Source: Bifidobacterium asteroides | Lineage (GTDB): Bacteria; Actinomycetota; Actinomycetes; Actinomycetales; Bifidobacteriaceae | Reading direction: 5' to 3' | DNA length: 64,000 nucleotides | Assembly: GCF_019469425.1 (NCBI RefSeq) | Contig: NZ_CP048272.1 | Coordinates: 1,302,001-1,366,000 of the forward strand | In this document: piece after piece, positions 45,471 through 54,745 of the stretch | Numbering within the stretch: position 1 is the first letter of the stretch | How the letters are laid out: the number at the start of each line of letters is the position of its first letter | The notes under the pieces: generated by a model | What the model was told of the DNA's origin: nothing | What the model saw: the letters and a program-made list of their open reading frames with translations, nothing else | Databases searched by the model: none | Position numbers and translations under genes: made by a program

Positions 45471-46573
45471 TTCTTGGAGCCGGAGGGGATGCCGGTCTTG
45501 AACTCCACGATGTCGCCGTCCTGCATGACGTAGTCCTTGCCCTCAAGGCGCATCTTGCCCTCCTCACGCACCTTGGCGTAGGACCCGTCGGCGGCCACGA
45601 AGTCGTCGTAGGAGACCACCTCGGCCTTGATGAAGCCCTTCTCGAAGTCGGTGTGGATGACCCCGGCGGCCTGGGGTGCGGTCCAGCCCTTGTGGATCTG
45701 CCAGGCGCGCACCTCCTTGACCCCGGCGGTCAGGAAGGTCTGCAGGCCGAGGATGTCGAAGCCCACCCGGGCCAGCTGGTCCAGGCCGGACTCCTTGAGC
45801 CCGGCATCGGTCAGCATCTCGCGGGCGTCGGCCTCGTCCAGCTCGGTCAGCTCGGACTCGAACTGGGCGTTGAGGAAGATGGCGGGCGCGGGAGCCACGG
45901 AGTCGGCCAGCTGCTTCTTCATGTCCTCGTTCTGCAGCTCGTCGTCGTCCACGTTGAAGACGTATATGAAGGGCTTGGCGGTCATCAGATGCAGGTCGTA
46001 GAGCTCGTCCTTGTCGATGTCCCCGGCCTGGGCCGCCTGGTCGATGGTCCGCCCCTGGCCCAGAATCTCCTTGGCCTTGCGGACGGTGTCCAGGTAGGCG
46101 GGCTTGATCTTGCCCCCGCGCTGGTCCTTCTCCAGCTTGGGCAGGGCCTTGTCGATGGTCTGCATGTCGGCCAGGATCAGCTCGGTGTTGATGGTGTCGA
46201 TGTCGTCGGCCGGATCCACCTTGCCGTTGACGTGGACGATGTCGTCGTCATTGAAGGCGCGGACCACCTCGCAGATGGCGTCGGCCTCGCGGATGTTGGC
46301 CAGGAACTGGTTGCCCAGCCCCTCCCCCTCCGAGGCCCCCTTGACAATGCCGGCGATGTCCACAAAGGTGACCGTGGCGGGCACGATCTTGTCCGTGTGG
46401 ACCAGCTTGGCCAGAACGGGCAGCCGGTCGTCGGGCAGGGGCACGATGCCGGTGTTGGGCTCGATGGTGGCGAAGGGGTAGTTCTCCGCCAGAACGTTGT
46501 TGCGGGTGAGGGCGTTGAAGAGTGTGGACTTGCCGACGTTGGGCAGCCCGACGATTCCTATGGTTAACGACAT
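45467..46573 (-). CDS. ychF: Ribosome-binding GTPase/ATPase YchF (Obg family)
   Basis: A 368-residue protein with the G1 motif GLPNVGKSTLFNAL, G2/G3 region ATVTFVDIAGIVKGASEGEGLGNQF (partly shown), a coiled-coil insertion and the C-terminal TGS domain (IHKGWTAPQAAGVIHTDFEKGF). The usual NKxD motif is altered to NVDD (YVFNVDDDEL), as in YchF proteins that prefer ATP. ATG 46573 is chosen; a GTG two codons earlier is possible. Confidence 0.95.
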   Translation of the reverse strand: MSLTIGIVGLPNVGKSTLFNALTRNNVLAENYPFATIEPNTGIVPLPDDRLPVLAKLVHTDKIVPATVTFVDIAGIVKGASEGEGLGNQFLANIREADAICEVVRAFNDDDIVHVNGKVDPADDIDTINTELILADMQTIDKALPKLEKDQRGGKIKPAYLDTVRKAKEILGQGRTIDQAAQAGDIDKDELYDLHLMTAKPFIYVFNVDDDELQNEDMKKQLADSVAPAPAIFLNAQFESELTELDEADAREMLTDAGLKESGLDQLARVGFDILGLQTFLTAGVKEVRAWQIHKGWTAPQAAGVIHTDFEKGFIKAEVVSYDDFVAADGSYAKVREEGKMRLEGKDYVMQDGDIVEFKTGIPSGSKK

Positions 46574-46615
46574 ATCCACCAGTCTATTGCCCGGACTGCC
46601 CCGGCGTGGCTTCCC

Positions 46616-47419
46616 CTAGTCGCCGCGCTCCACCGCATCGATGGCCTCGATGACCGCTCCACGGAAGCCGTGCTTCTCCAGGGAGGCGACCCCCTTGATG
46701 GTGGTTCCGCCCGGCGAGCAGACCGCGTCCTTCATGGCCCCGGGGTTGGTGCCGGTGGCCAGGTAGAGGGCTCCGGTCCCCTGAACCATGCGCGCCGCCA
46801 GCCGGTAGGCCGCCTGCCTGGGCAGCCCGTGCTCCACCCCGGCGTCGGCCAGGGCCTCCATGTACATGGCCGTGTAGGCGGGCGCGCATCCGGCGATGGT
46901 CGTGCCCACCGAGACCAACTCCCGGGGCAGCCGTTCGATCATGGCCACCGGGTCGAAGACCTGGATGAAGAGCTCCCGCTGCTGGTCGGTCAGGGTGTCG
47001 TCCTCCTGGGTGACCAGAATGCCCTGCCCTACTGAAATGGGGGTGTTGGGGATGGCGCAGATCAGGTGGGTGCCCTCCTCCAGGATGTCGGCATAGTCCT
47101 CAAGGGTCATGCCGCCCACCACTGAGAGGACCATGCGGTCCGGGTCAGCCAGCTCATGGCGGATGGGCTCGCAGACCTGGGCCACCTGCCCAGGCTTGAC
47201 GGCCAGAATCACCAGGTCGGCGGCCGCAGCCACCTCGGTGCCGGAGTGCATGGGACGCACCCCCAGATGGGCCGCCCGCTCCACCAGCCGGTCATAGTGG
47301 GCTGCGCAGGCCACAATCCGGCCGCCGGGCAGCACGCCCGCATCGACAAGCCCCTGGGCCATGGCCTGGGCCATGTTGCCGTATCCGATGAATCCGAGAG
47401 TCAATGAGTCCGTGTTCAT
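46616..47419 (-). CDS. proC: Pyrroline-5-carboxylate reductase
   Basis: Last step of proline synthesis, reducing P5C with NAD(P)H. The 267-residue protein has the Rossmann motif GFIGYGNMAQAMAQG, VILAVKPGQVAQV, ICAIPNTPISVGQG and the C-terminal dimer signature APAYTAMYMEALADAGVEHGL followed by SPGGTTIKGVASLE. It sits between ychF and a proline-releasing peptidase, giving a small proline-linked neighbourhood. Confidence 0.95.
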   Translation of the reverse strand: MNTDSLTLGFIGYGNMAQAMAQGLVDAGVLPGGRIVACAAHYDRLVERAAHLGVRPMHSGTEVAAAADLVILAVKPGQVAQVCEPIRHELADPDRMVLSVVGGMTLEDYADILEEGTHLICAIPNTPISVGQGILVTQEDDTLTDQQRELFIQVFDPVAMIERLPRELVSVGTTIAGCAPAYTAMYMEALADAGVEHGLPRQAAYRLAARMVQGTGALYLATGTNPGAMKDAVCSPGGTTIKGVASLEKHGFRGAVIEAIDAVERGD

Positions 47420-47429
47420 GCCCTCAAGT

Positions 47430-48809
47430 CTAGCCGCGCGCCGGGAAGAGCCCCTCCAGATCGCCGCGCTCCAGGGCCAGCCGGTAGAGATGGGCGAAGA
47501 CCCTGTCCCCGTGCAGGCCGTCGTGCTCGAACTCGTTGGTCACCCAGGCATGGGCGTGGCCCACGCGCGAGAGGGTGTCCAGCTGAAGCTCGGAGGGCAC
47601 GTAGAGGTCGTCGGCATAGACTGCGGCCTGCAGGGGTACCTGATTGTCGGCCAGACGCTCGGGATCGTACAGGTGGCCCCAGGAGCCCTCCTCCATGAGC
47701 AGGCTGACCGCAGGGCCGAAGGGGCGCAGGGCCGCCTCCTGCTGGAACATCCAAGGGAAGATCGCCTCACCGGTGAACATGAGCGGACGGGCAGCAGTAT
47801 CGAATTCAGGACGGGCATCGCGCACCCGCTGTGCAGCCCAGCGCAGGGGTTCGCAGTCTCCGTCGGCGTAGATGAACTCCTGCAGGGGCCAGTAGAGCGG
47901 TGTGACGGCAGTGGCCGACCGCACCCCCTCCAGAAAGGCCTGCGAGAGGGTGGCCCGGGAGCTGCTGGCACCGGAAGCGGGCAGGCTGCCATCCCCATCC
48001 AGGAAGGCTGTGTCCAGCAGCCAATGGAGACGCTCGAACCCGCCGCTCTTGCCCAGGTCGGCACCCAGGGTCTGCAGCCGCTCCACGCTCAGGGGGTCGC
48101 CGCCGGGCAGGACCACATCGCCCTGTGACAACCGGTCGGCAATGGCTGCCACACGGTCTTGGTCCCCTGGGTAGCGCTGGTAGAAGGCCTGGGACCGCTG
48201 GGCCATTTTGGCGAAGGTATGGGAGTAGAGCTCATAGGCATCAGCGGGGATGTGGGGCACGCCCCCGGTGGTAAAAGCCGCAGCCAGCCCCTGGGGGAAG
48301 TTCGACAGGTAGGCCATGGTCAGGAAGCCGCCGAAACTCTGCCCAAGGGTCACCCAGGGACGGCCGGCGAAGACCGTGCGACGCAGGTGCTCGAAGTCCC
48401 GGATGATGGAGTCGGCCAGAAAATGCTTCAGATAGTCGGCCTGGGCCCGGGGCTCTCCCAGGGAGGCCATGGTGGAGCCGTCGATGGCGTTGGACCGGCC
48501 CGTACCCCGCTGGTCGGGCAGGACAATGCGGAAGTGGCGCAAGGCCTCGGCCATCCACCCGTCGGCAGTGGCGTTCAATGGCCGTGGGGCGCCCGATCCT
48601 GGTCCGCCCTGCAGGTAGACCAGCAGCGGCAGGTCGTCGTGGATGTGCTCGGGAGCGCAGACCACGCGGTAGAAACAGCGGATAACCGCCTGGTCCGAAT
48701 GATCTTCGGCTCGCCAGACGCCAGGTTCACTGCCCGCCCAGTCCAAGGGAACGGGGATGGACCCCTCCCGAACGTAGAGTCCCGGCAGATAGTATCCCTG
48801 GTTGGTCAT
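47430..48809 (-). CDS. pip: Proline iminopeptidase-like S33 peptidase
   Basis: A 459-residue alpha/beta-hydrolase of peptidase family S33. It shows the HGGPG-like oxyanion motif (LVYLQGGPGSGAP), DQRGTGRSNAI, nucleophile Ser in TLGQSFGGFLTMAYL, and late candidate acid and His in YADDLYV and VGHAHAWVTNEFEHDGLHG. It would remove N-terminal Pro or related residues from peptides. The ATG at 48809 has AAAGGAG upstream; an in-frame extension to 49022 lacks a site. It is 10 bases upstream of proC. Confidence 0.88.
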   Translation of the reverse strand: MTNQGYYLPGLYVREGSIPVPLDWAGSEPGVWRAEDHSDQAVIRCFYRVVCAPEHIHDDLPLLVYLQGGPGSGAPRPLNATADGWMAEALRHFRIVLPDQRGTGRSNAIDGSTMASLGEPRAQADYLKHFLADSIIRDFEHLRRTVFAGRPWVTLGQSFGGFLTMAYLSNFPQGLAAAFTTGGVPHIPADAYELYSHTFAKMAQRSQAFYQRYPGDQDRVAAIADRLSQGDVVLPGGDPLSVERLQTLGADLGKSGGFERLHWLLDTAFLDGDGSLPASGASSSRATLSQAFLEGVRSATAVTPLYWPLQEFIYADGDCEPLRWAAQRVRDARPEFDTAARPLMFTGEAIFPWMFQQEAALRPFGPAVSLLMEEGSWGHLYDPERLADNQVPLQAAVYADDLYVPSELQLDTLSRVGHAHAWVTNEFEHDGLHGDRVFAHLYRLALERGDLEGLFPARG

Positions 48810-49239
48810 ACGCTGGCTCCTTTCTTCTAGGTCAGTCGGGTTCATTGTCGCCGGGCGGTTGGACCTGGCTTGTGTGCTGTTTTTCGGATAGCACGGTAGA
48901 TGCAGTGATGTTGTGAAACTGAGCGGGTTCCGTTCCGACCTGTTTGGCTGTCGAAGCCAGCTCAGGCGGATGCTCCCGCGCTGACCTCCCCCAGGGGGAT
49001 TCGACGCGCTCCTCGCGCCCACCGCACTTTTGCAAGTAGCCGCTTTCTGCTAAGTATTTAGCCTCGCTCACCTTCACTCACAGCCAAGCCTCGACGGGCC
49101 ATGCTGTGAAAGTTGCGGTATCGTTACCGCACTGATATAACTGAAGGCTGTCAGAACCGTTCGCCTGCCCATGGCGGCGGTCAGGCAACCGCCGAGGTCG
49201 GCAGTCCGGCCCGGCGGCCGACCACTTCGACGAAAGGCC
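48810..49239. other. Divergent regulatory region between pip and lacI
   Basis: No convincing gene. It should hold the promoters of the peptidase (minus) and the LacI-family regulator (plus). An 81-codon minus-strand frame (48832-49077) has no ribosome-binding site or motif. The clear element is the palindrome at 49114-49131. Confidence 0.5.
49114..49131. promoter_or_regulatory. LacI-family operator palindrome
   Basis: TGCGGTATCGTTACCGCA has perfect 7-base arms around a central TCGT, the usual shape of LacI/RbsR operators with a CG core. It lies 109 bases before the lacI start, so autoregulation is likely. Confidence 0.7.
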
Positions 49240-50277
49240 ATGATGGCGTACGCGACGATCAGGGATGTGGCCCAACGGGCCGGTGTCTCCGTATCGACGG
49301 TCTCCCGAGCCCTCAACGACTCCGGGCGCATCTCCCCCGCCACACGACAGCGCATCAACCAGGTCATCCACGACCTGCACTATGTGCCGGACTCCCGGGC
49401 CCGGTCCATGCACTCCGCCCACTCGCGCACCATCGGCCTGCTCATCCCCGACATCCGCAACTCCTACTTCGCGGACCTGGCCTACCTGATCCAGGGCCAG
49501 CTGCTCAACCACGGCTTCCAGACCCTGATCTGCACCTCCACCCAGGGCGACCCCGGCGAGGACCGGGCCCAGGTGCGCAATCTGCTGGGCCAGCACATCG
49601 ACGGAGCCATCATCGTGCCCGGGCCGCGTTCCTCGCACACCCTGGAGGAACTGACCCGACGCGGACTGCCCCTGGTCTGCGTGGACCGTGCCGCCGAGGG
49701 TGCCGCTGGACGCGACGGGCGGGCCATCCCCTGCGTGGACGCCGACCCCGAGCCCGGCCTGAGGCAGGCCCTTGAGGATCTGCACGCCCAGGGCCACCGA
49801 CACATCACCCTGGTGCCCGGGCCCCTCAAGGAATCGGCCACCTTCCGGGAACGCCTGGACGTCTACCGGGACCTGCTGGCAGGCATCGAGGGCATGGACG
49901 ACCCCCTGGCCGACCAGGTAGAGCCCGGCACCTTCGACCCCGACATGATCAACCTCTGGGCCCGGCAGGGCATCACCGGCGTGCTCTTCGGATCCTCCCT
50001 GGATGCCATACGCGCCATCAAAACGGCACAGTCCCGAGGAATCGGCATCGGCGAGGACCTGTCCATGATCACCTTCGACGACCTGCCCGTCTTCCGCATC
50101 CTGACCCCGGCCGTGTCGACCATCTCCCAGCAGATCGACACCATGGGAACCCGCTGCGTGGACATGCTCCTGGCTCTGATGGCAGGCTCGCCCGTGCGGT
50201 CGGTCCGGCTGCAGACCAGCTACCGCCACTGCGCCTCGGTGGGTCGCCCGCCCGCGCACACCGGCCAGGATCCCTGA
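49240..50277 (+). CDS. LacI-family transcriptional regulator, RbsR-like
   Basis: A 345-residue repressor. The N-terminal helix-turn-helix and hinge are IRDVAQRAGVSVSTVSRALN and INQVIHDLHYVPDSRARSM. The effector domain of the periplasmic-binding fold begins IGLLIPDIRNSYFADLAYLI and ends with a C-terminal lobe containing DLSMITFDDLPVFRILTPAVST. AAAGG precedes ATG 49240; ATG 49243 is equally possible. It is 54 bases upstream of a ribokinase gene, so ribose or a related sugar is the probable effector. Confidence 0.92.
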   Translation: MMAYATIRDVAQRAGVSVSTVSRALNDSGRISPATRQRINQVIHDLHYVPDSRARSMHSAHSRTIGLLIPDIRNSYFADLAYLIQGQLLNHGFQTLICTSTQGDPGEDRAQVRNLLGQHIDGAIIVPGPRSSHTLEELTRRGLPLVCVDRAAEGAAGRDGRAIPCVDADPEPGLRQALEDLHAQGHRHITLVPGPLKESATFRERLDVYRDLLAGIEGMDDPLADQVEPGTFDPDMINLWARQGITGVLFGSSLDAIRAIKTAQSRGIGIGEDLSMITFDDLPVFRILTPAVSTISQQIDTMGTRCVDMLLALMAGSPVRSVRLQTSYRHCASVGRPPAHTGQDP

Positions 50278-50331
50278 ACCTGTCACAGCGTGATCATCAA
50301 GGCGGACAAGCTCATCAAGGAACGGAGAAAC

Positions 50332-51315
50332 ATGATTCAAGATATGGCGGCAGAACCCGACCAGGTGCTCAAGGGACTGAATACCATCACGGGGTCCATC
50401 TCGGTGGTCGGGTCCATGAATGCGGACTACACCGTCAACACCGACCGGCTGCCCAAGCCCGGCGAGACCATCAACGGGGGTCCCCTGCAGGTGCTGCCCG
50501 GGGGCAAGTCGGCCAACCAGGCGGCGACCGCGGCCCGCATCGGCGCCCAGGTCAGGCTCTTCGGAGCCGTGGGATCCGATTCCAACGCCGACTTCCTGCT
50601 GGGACAGCTGGGCAACGCCGGGGTGGACGTCTCCCATGTGATGACCGTGCCGGGAGCCAGCGGAACCACAGTCATCACCGTGGACGCGCGCGGCGAGAAC
50701 ACCATCGTCTACTCCCCCGGCTCCAACGGCAAGGTGGACGTGGACTACGCCCACCGCTCCCGCCAAGCCCTGACCTCGGCCAAGGTGCTGGGACTGTGCC
50801 TGGAGAGCCCCATCGAGACGGTCACCGAGGCCGCGCGCATGGGCCACGAGGCCGGCATGACCGTGCTGCTCAACGACTCCCCCTTCCGCGCCGACCTGCC
50901 CGCCGACCTGATCGCCAACTCGGACCTGATCCTGGTCAACGAGCATGAGATGGCTCAGCTGCTGGGCATCGACGAGCCCGAGGACGGCGACTGGCTGGGG
51001 GCCGACTGGGACCGGATCAACCAGACCATGCAGGACTTCGGCTTCCACCGGGCCATCGTCACCTTGGGCGGCGAGGGATCCATGGTGCTGGACCAGGGCC
51101 AGACCTACCGGATTCACGCCGTGCATGTGGATGCCGTGGACACCACCGGCTGCGGGGACGCCTTCATGGGCACCGTGCTGGCCGGCCTGGCCTCCGACAT
51201 GACCCTTGTGCAGGCCGCCCAGCTGGCCTCCTACGTCTCCGCCTACGCCGCCACCGGGCAAGGGGCGCAGGCCTCCTACGGCACGGCCGAGCAGATTAGG
51301 CTGCGTTTCTCCTGA
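50332..51315 (+). CDS. rbsK: Ribokinase (PfkB family)
   Basis: A 327-residue sugar kinase that phosphorylates ribose to ribose 5-phosphate. It has the substrate-side motif GSMNADYTVNTDRLPKPGET, the PfkB signature 1 region LPGGKSANQAATAARIGA and signature 2 VDAVDTTGCGDAFMGTVLAG with the catalytic Asp. NEHEMAQLLGI is another family mark. GGAG lies before ATG 50332; the ATG at 50290 has no site. No ribose transporter is adjacent, so the substrate could also be a ribose released inside the cell from nucleosides. Confidence 0.92.
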   Translation: MIQDMAAEPDQVLKGLNTITGSISVVGSMNADYTVNTDRLPKPGETINGGPLQVLPGGKSANQAATAARIGAQVRLFGAVGSDSNADFLLGQLGNAGVDVSHVMTVPGASGTTVITVDARGENTIVYSPGSNGKVDVDYAHRSRQALTSAKVLGLCLESPIETVTEAARMGHEAGMTVLLNDSPFRADLPADLIANSDLILVNEHEMAQLLGIDEPEDGDWLGADWDRINQTMQDFGFHRAIVTLGGEGSMVLDQGQTYRIHAVHVDAVDTTGCGDAFMGTVLAGLASDMTLVQAAQLASYVSAYAATGQGAQASYGTAEQIRLRFS

Positions 51316-51982
51316 GTTTGGACGTTCGGGACCGGAGCCATCAAGGTCGAGCCATCGGAATCCTGACCACCGGGATCTTGTAACCAGGGTCCGCTGGTCA
51401 GGGTCCACCGATTATACAAGTAGAGCGCTGCTGACCCCCTCCCTGCGTTGTCAGGCCGATGAACCGTTGCGGAATGCACCACGATTCGTCGGCCTGACTG
51501 GTATCTGTGCAATAGAGGCTGGATGGATGAATATAAGATGCATACTTGTTACCAGTTGAGTGCAAATGTGGAATTTATACTCATTTACCAACTGAGGGCA
51601 AGTCCGAAATCCGCTTTTATTGCCGTCTAAATCCAAGCACTGAATCTGTTCTTATCGCCAGTGTTAAATACATCTAAGGGTCGCGACGTGCATTGGAGAG
51701 TACGCGCGTGTCTTGGCCGTGCATGCTATGCAGAGAGCCATTCGATGCGAGAATGCGTAAACAGCACCACGGCAAGAAGTGGCAACAAGTCTCTCCAAGT
51801 GTTAGACAGCTAATTACCAATCGTCATATGCAAGGCCGCCATCTTTTGACTCACCACTAAGCGCCCATTCCCGATTACAACTACTCTGGCTCATCCACCT
51901 TGCGACAGCCTGGGACCGCGTTTGACCTCATCATCCCTCGGACTGATGGCACCTCCCGCTGTCCCCGAATATTGTTGATTCC
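51316..51982. other. Intergenic region between rbsK and the large histidine kinase
   Basis: No gene is supported. The left part holds an inverted repeat (51451-51497). From about 51500 the sequence becomes AT-richer and contains an imperfect direct repeat: TTACCAGTTGAGTGCAA at 51549 and TTACCAACTGAGGGCAA at 51585, 14 of 17 identical and 36 bases apart. The kinase promoter should be near the right end. Confidence 0.5.
51451..51497. terminator. Hairpin downstream of rbsK
   Basis: TCAGGCCGATGA (51451-51462) can pair with TCGTCGGCCTGA (51486-51497), 12 bases with one non-Watson-Crick pair. The 23-base loop is long and no U-run follows, so terminator function is uncertain. Confidence 0.35.
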
Positions 51983-54745
51983 ATGAACACAGTCAGTCAA
52001 ACAGCGCAGCGACCAATCACCAGGTCCAATAATCGAATGCTACTGACTGACGCTCTCTTCGCCATCCTTCTGTTTCTGCTGGTGAGCGGCTCCAGCGCCA
52101 ATCTACGAGATGGGGCCCTGATCCCCTTGCAGGAAAACCTGATCCTGATGTGGACTGTCCTGCTCATAGCCCCTGTGGTTATCCGTCGCCGATTCCCGGA
52201 TTTAGCAGCCGGGCTCTTCGTCGCTGTGGCTCTGGCTCAGCTCCTGTTGGGGCCTGCCATCATGCTCACCGATGCAGTCTGCCTGGTGATGGTCTATTCC
52301 TGTCTGCTCTACGGACGTCCATCCTGGCGCCGACTCTATCTGACTGTGGCTTGGGTCATGACGCCCCTATCCTGCCTTATCTTTACATTGGTCGATCTGG
52401 GGTTTCTGCCTCCGGGCAAGACGTGGCCGGACCACATCTCAATGTTGCCGACCTCATTCAAAGATCTGGCAGTCACCTTCCTATCGAATTTGCTGATCGA
52501 GGGGCTTCTGCTGCTCATAGCCATCGTTGCAGCCTACTGGACGCGGACCAGAAGGGATGCCATTGATGAGGCCCGGCGACGCAACCACGCCTTGGCCCTG
52601 CAGGCAGAACAAAGCGCGGCCCTGTCTGCCAGCGCTGAGCGGGCCCGCATAGCACGTGACATGCACGATGTCGTCGCCCACACTCTGTCCATCGTCATCG
52701 TGCAGGCAGATGCCGGCAGATACGCAGCCACAGCCGATACGAACCTTGCTCTCAAGATCATGCGCACCATTGATCAAGAGAGCCGCCGCGCCCTACGTGA
52801 GCTGAGCTCGCTTTTCGGCAAACTCAAGACTCCAACCAACCCGGCACCCGAAACCAGCCAAAAGACAGCGGATTCTCCTCCAGGCCAACACTCTTCTTCC
52901 CCACCACCAACGGACCCAGCCCATATCCAGCCGCTTGACCAATCTCAAACAACTGCCCAAACGAATTCCGCTAGTCAATCCGGGAACGCTCATAATCTGA
53001 ATCCAGCCGGAACAGATTGCACTCAGCCGAGCCAAGCCAGCGGCCATCTTCACATAATCAAAGAGAGTCCAGCCACCAACACTGCCAAGGCCAACGTTGA
53101 TACGGCCGACAATGCGCGTATCTGGCCTTCGGTTGCCACCTCTTCAAACAATCCGCCGACCAGCTATAAATCATGGTCAGACCTGATAGATGCCGCCCGA
53201 CTTGCTCAGCCAGAATCCCAATTCAGCCGACGCATTGAAGGCCGACCCTGCCCAGAAAAGCTGGATCGCAGCCGCACCATAACTGCTTACCGGGTGCTGC
53301 AAGAAGCATTGACCAATGTTCGCAAGCATGCCGCTCCGGCTTCGGCTGTGCTAGTTGAAGAACAGTGGCTCACGGACGGTTTGTGTCTAACCATTGACGA
53401 CCGCCCATTTGACCATGCCTCTACCAATTCAGATTCTCCGCCACAGATGGACCGACCTACGCATTCAGGTTTCGGTCTTATAGGGATGCGCGAACGACTG
53501 ACTTCTCTTGGAGGCAACCTTCAAACTGGTCCCGAAACAGAAGGCGGGTACCACCTCCAAGCGTGGATTCCTTTTGCCACTCCGCCAAAGTCCGACCCTG
53601 AAGCGGGGATACGTGCCAATCGACAAGCTCAATGGTCCCTGCGCTCGATTGTCTCCACGCTCTTCGTCTGGTTTCAACGCCATCCATTGACGGCCGACCT
53701 GGGTTTGGTAATCGGACTCGTATTGGTAGAGAATCCAGGTCACGCTCTTGCTATAGCACCTGTCATGCGACAATATGATCCGGGCCGACCAGTAAAGGTC
53801 ATCGCCACGCTAGGTATCGCTTTGCCTCTGATTGTGCGCAGGGTCCGTCCCGGCATTTGCGCCGCCATAGTGTCTGCAGTTGCCGCCCTGCTGCTGCTCT
53901 TCTCGCCCTGGCTGCCAGAAGCTGCAGTCTTATCCCCAGTCGCTGTATATTCAGCAATGGTTTACGGTAAATACACCACCCGACGGTGGGTTCCGTTGGC
54001 GGTCATCACGGATACGGTTTTATGGGCTGTCAGATGTGTAGCCAATAACCAAGGGTGTCCAACCATTCTGGCCTACATGACAGAAGGCCCGGCAAAATCA
54101 TCTTTCTCTGTATCCCATTTAACACTTTTCATAGTGATGGCCGCACCGGCCTTGATCTGTCTGCTGACCATTCTGATTGCCTCACGCCGACGTACTCGTG
54201 GTTCGGTCCTGCTCCTCCAGCAGGAACGCGAGCGCGCGCTAAACCAGACCCTGCAGGAAAGCCAGGCTCTGGCAGCCAATCAAGAGCGCGAACTCATTGG
54301 CTCTACCATGCAGGTAGAAGTGGCTGCAACCCTGAATACAGTCATTGCATCCACTACCAAAGCCATCTCCGAGTTGAACCATTATCAAGTCAAGGGGGTG
54401 AACCCTTCCCCAGAGCAGGTAGCGCAAGCCTTCGGCGACATTGCAACTCAAGGACGCCAGGCCCTAGCTCGCATGCGACAACTGCTCACTATCCTGCGTC
54501 ACAGTTCCAGCACCGATTTGCGTTCAAACATTGACACCGCCGATTCCCAAGACACGAGCCTCGATTCATGCAGGAACCAGATGGTCGAACCCACACACAA
54601 GACCATACCTTTGCCGGCTCTTCATCCAGCCAAACCCCTGCCAGTAGATCTCGATGATCAGCTCGACAACCATTCGCAACAATCACAACAGGATAAGGAG
54701 CCAGAGCATGCCCAATCGGACCAATCAGAGCAATCGAACTCCTGA
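51983..54745 (+). CDS. Unusual histidine kinase: HisKA_3/HATPase unit fused to a second membrane domain and degenerate DHp
   Basis: A 920-residue protein. The first membrane region (about 20-186) is followed by HisKA_3 with phospho-acceptor His228 in ARDMHDVVAHTLSIV, then a Pro/Ser/Gln-rich linker (about 285-400). HATPase_c follows with the N box EALTNVRKHAA, LTIDDRP and FGLIGMRERLTSLGG. A second membrane region (about 570-740) is followed by a helix echoing the first DHp, LIGSTMQVEVAATLNTV, where Gln777 stands at the His position, and RQALARMRQLLTILRHS echoing RALRELSSLF. No second ATPase follows. No clear ribosome-binding site precedes ATG 51983. It is the partner of the regulator at 55071. 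Confidence 0.82.
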   Translation: MNTVSQTAQRPITRSNNRMLLTDALFAILLFLLVSGSSANLRDGALIPLQENLILMWTVLLIAPVVIRRRFPDLAAGLFVAVALAQLLLGPAIMLTDAVCLVMVYSCLLYGRPSWRRLYLTVAWVMTPLSCLIFTLVDLGFLPPGKTWPDHISMLPTSFKDLAVTFLSNLLIEGLLLLIAIVAAYWTRTRRDAIDEARRRNHALALQAEQSAALSASAERARIARDMHDVVAHTLSIVIVQADAGRYAATADTNLALKIMRTIDQESRRALRELSSLFGKLKTPTNPAPETSQKTADSPPGQHSSSPPPTDPAHIQPLDQSQTTAQTNSASQSGNAHNLNPAGTDCTQPSQASGHLHIIKESPATNTAKANVDTADNARIWPSVATSSNNPPTSYKSWSDLIDAARLAQPESQFSRRIEGRPCPEKLDRSRTITAYRVLQEALTNVRKHAAPASAVLVEEQWLTDGLCLTIDDRPFDHASTNSDSPPQMDRPTHSGFGLIGMRERLTSLGGNLQTGPETEGGYHLQAWIPFATPPKSDPEAGIRANRQAQWSLRSIVSTLFVWFQRHPLTADLGLVIGLVLVENPGHALAIAPVMRQYDPGRPVKVIATLGIALPLIVRRVRPGICAAIVSAVAALLLLFSPWLPEAAVLSPVAVYSAMVYGKYTTRRWVPLAVITDTVLWAVRCVANNQGCPTILAYMTEGPAKSSFSVSHLTLFIVMAAPALICLLTILIASRRRTRGSVLLLQQERERALNQTLQESQALAANQERELIGSTMQVEVAATLNTVIASTTKAISELNHYQVKGVNPSPEQVAQAFGDIATQGRQALARMRQLLTILRHSSSTDLRSNIDTADSQDTSLDSCRNQMVEPTHKTIPLPALHPAKPLPVDLDDQLDNHSQQSQQDKEPEHAQSDQSEQSNS

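Noticed and set aside
48832-49077. 81-codon minus-strand frame upstream of pip
   Set aside because: No Shine-Dalgarno and no recognisable sequence; it lies in a regulatory gap.
49078-51408. 776-codon frame antisense to lacI and rbsK
   Set aside because: It is a G+C-driven shadow, rich in Gly/Asp/Val/His without domain motifs, while both sense genes are clear families.
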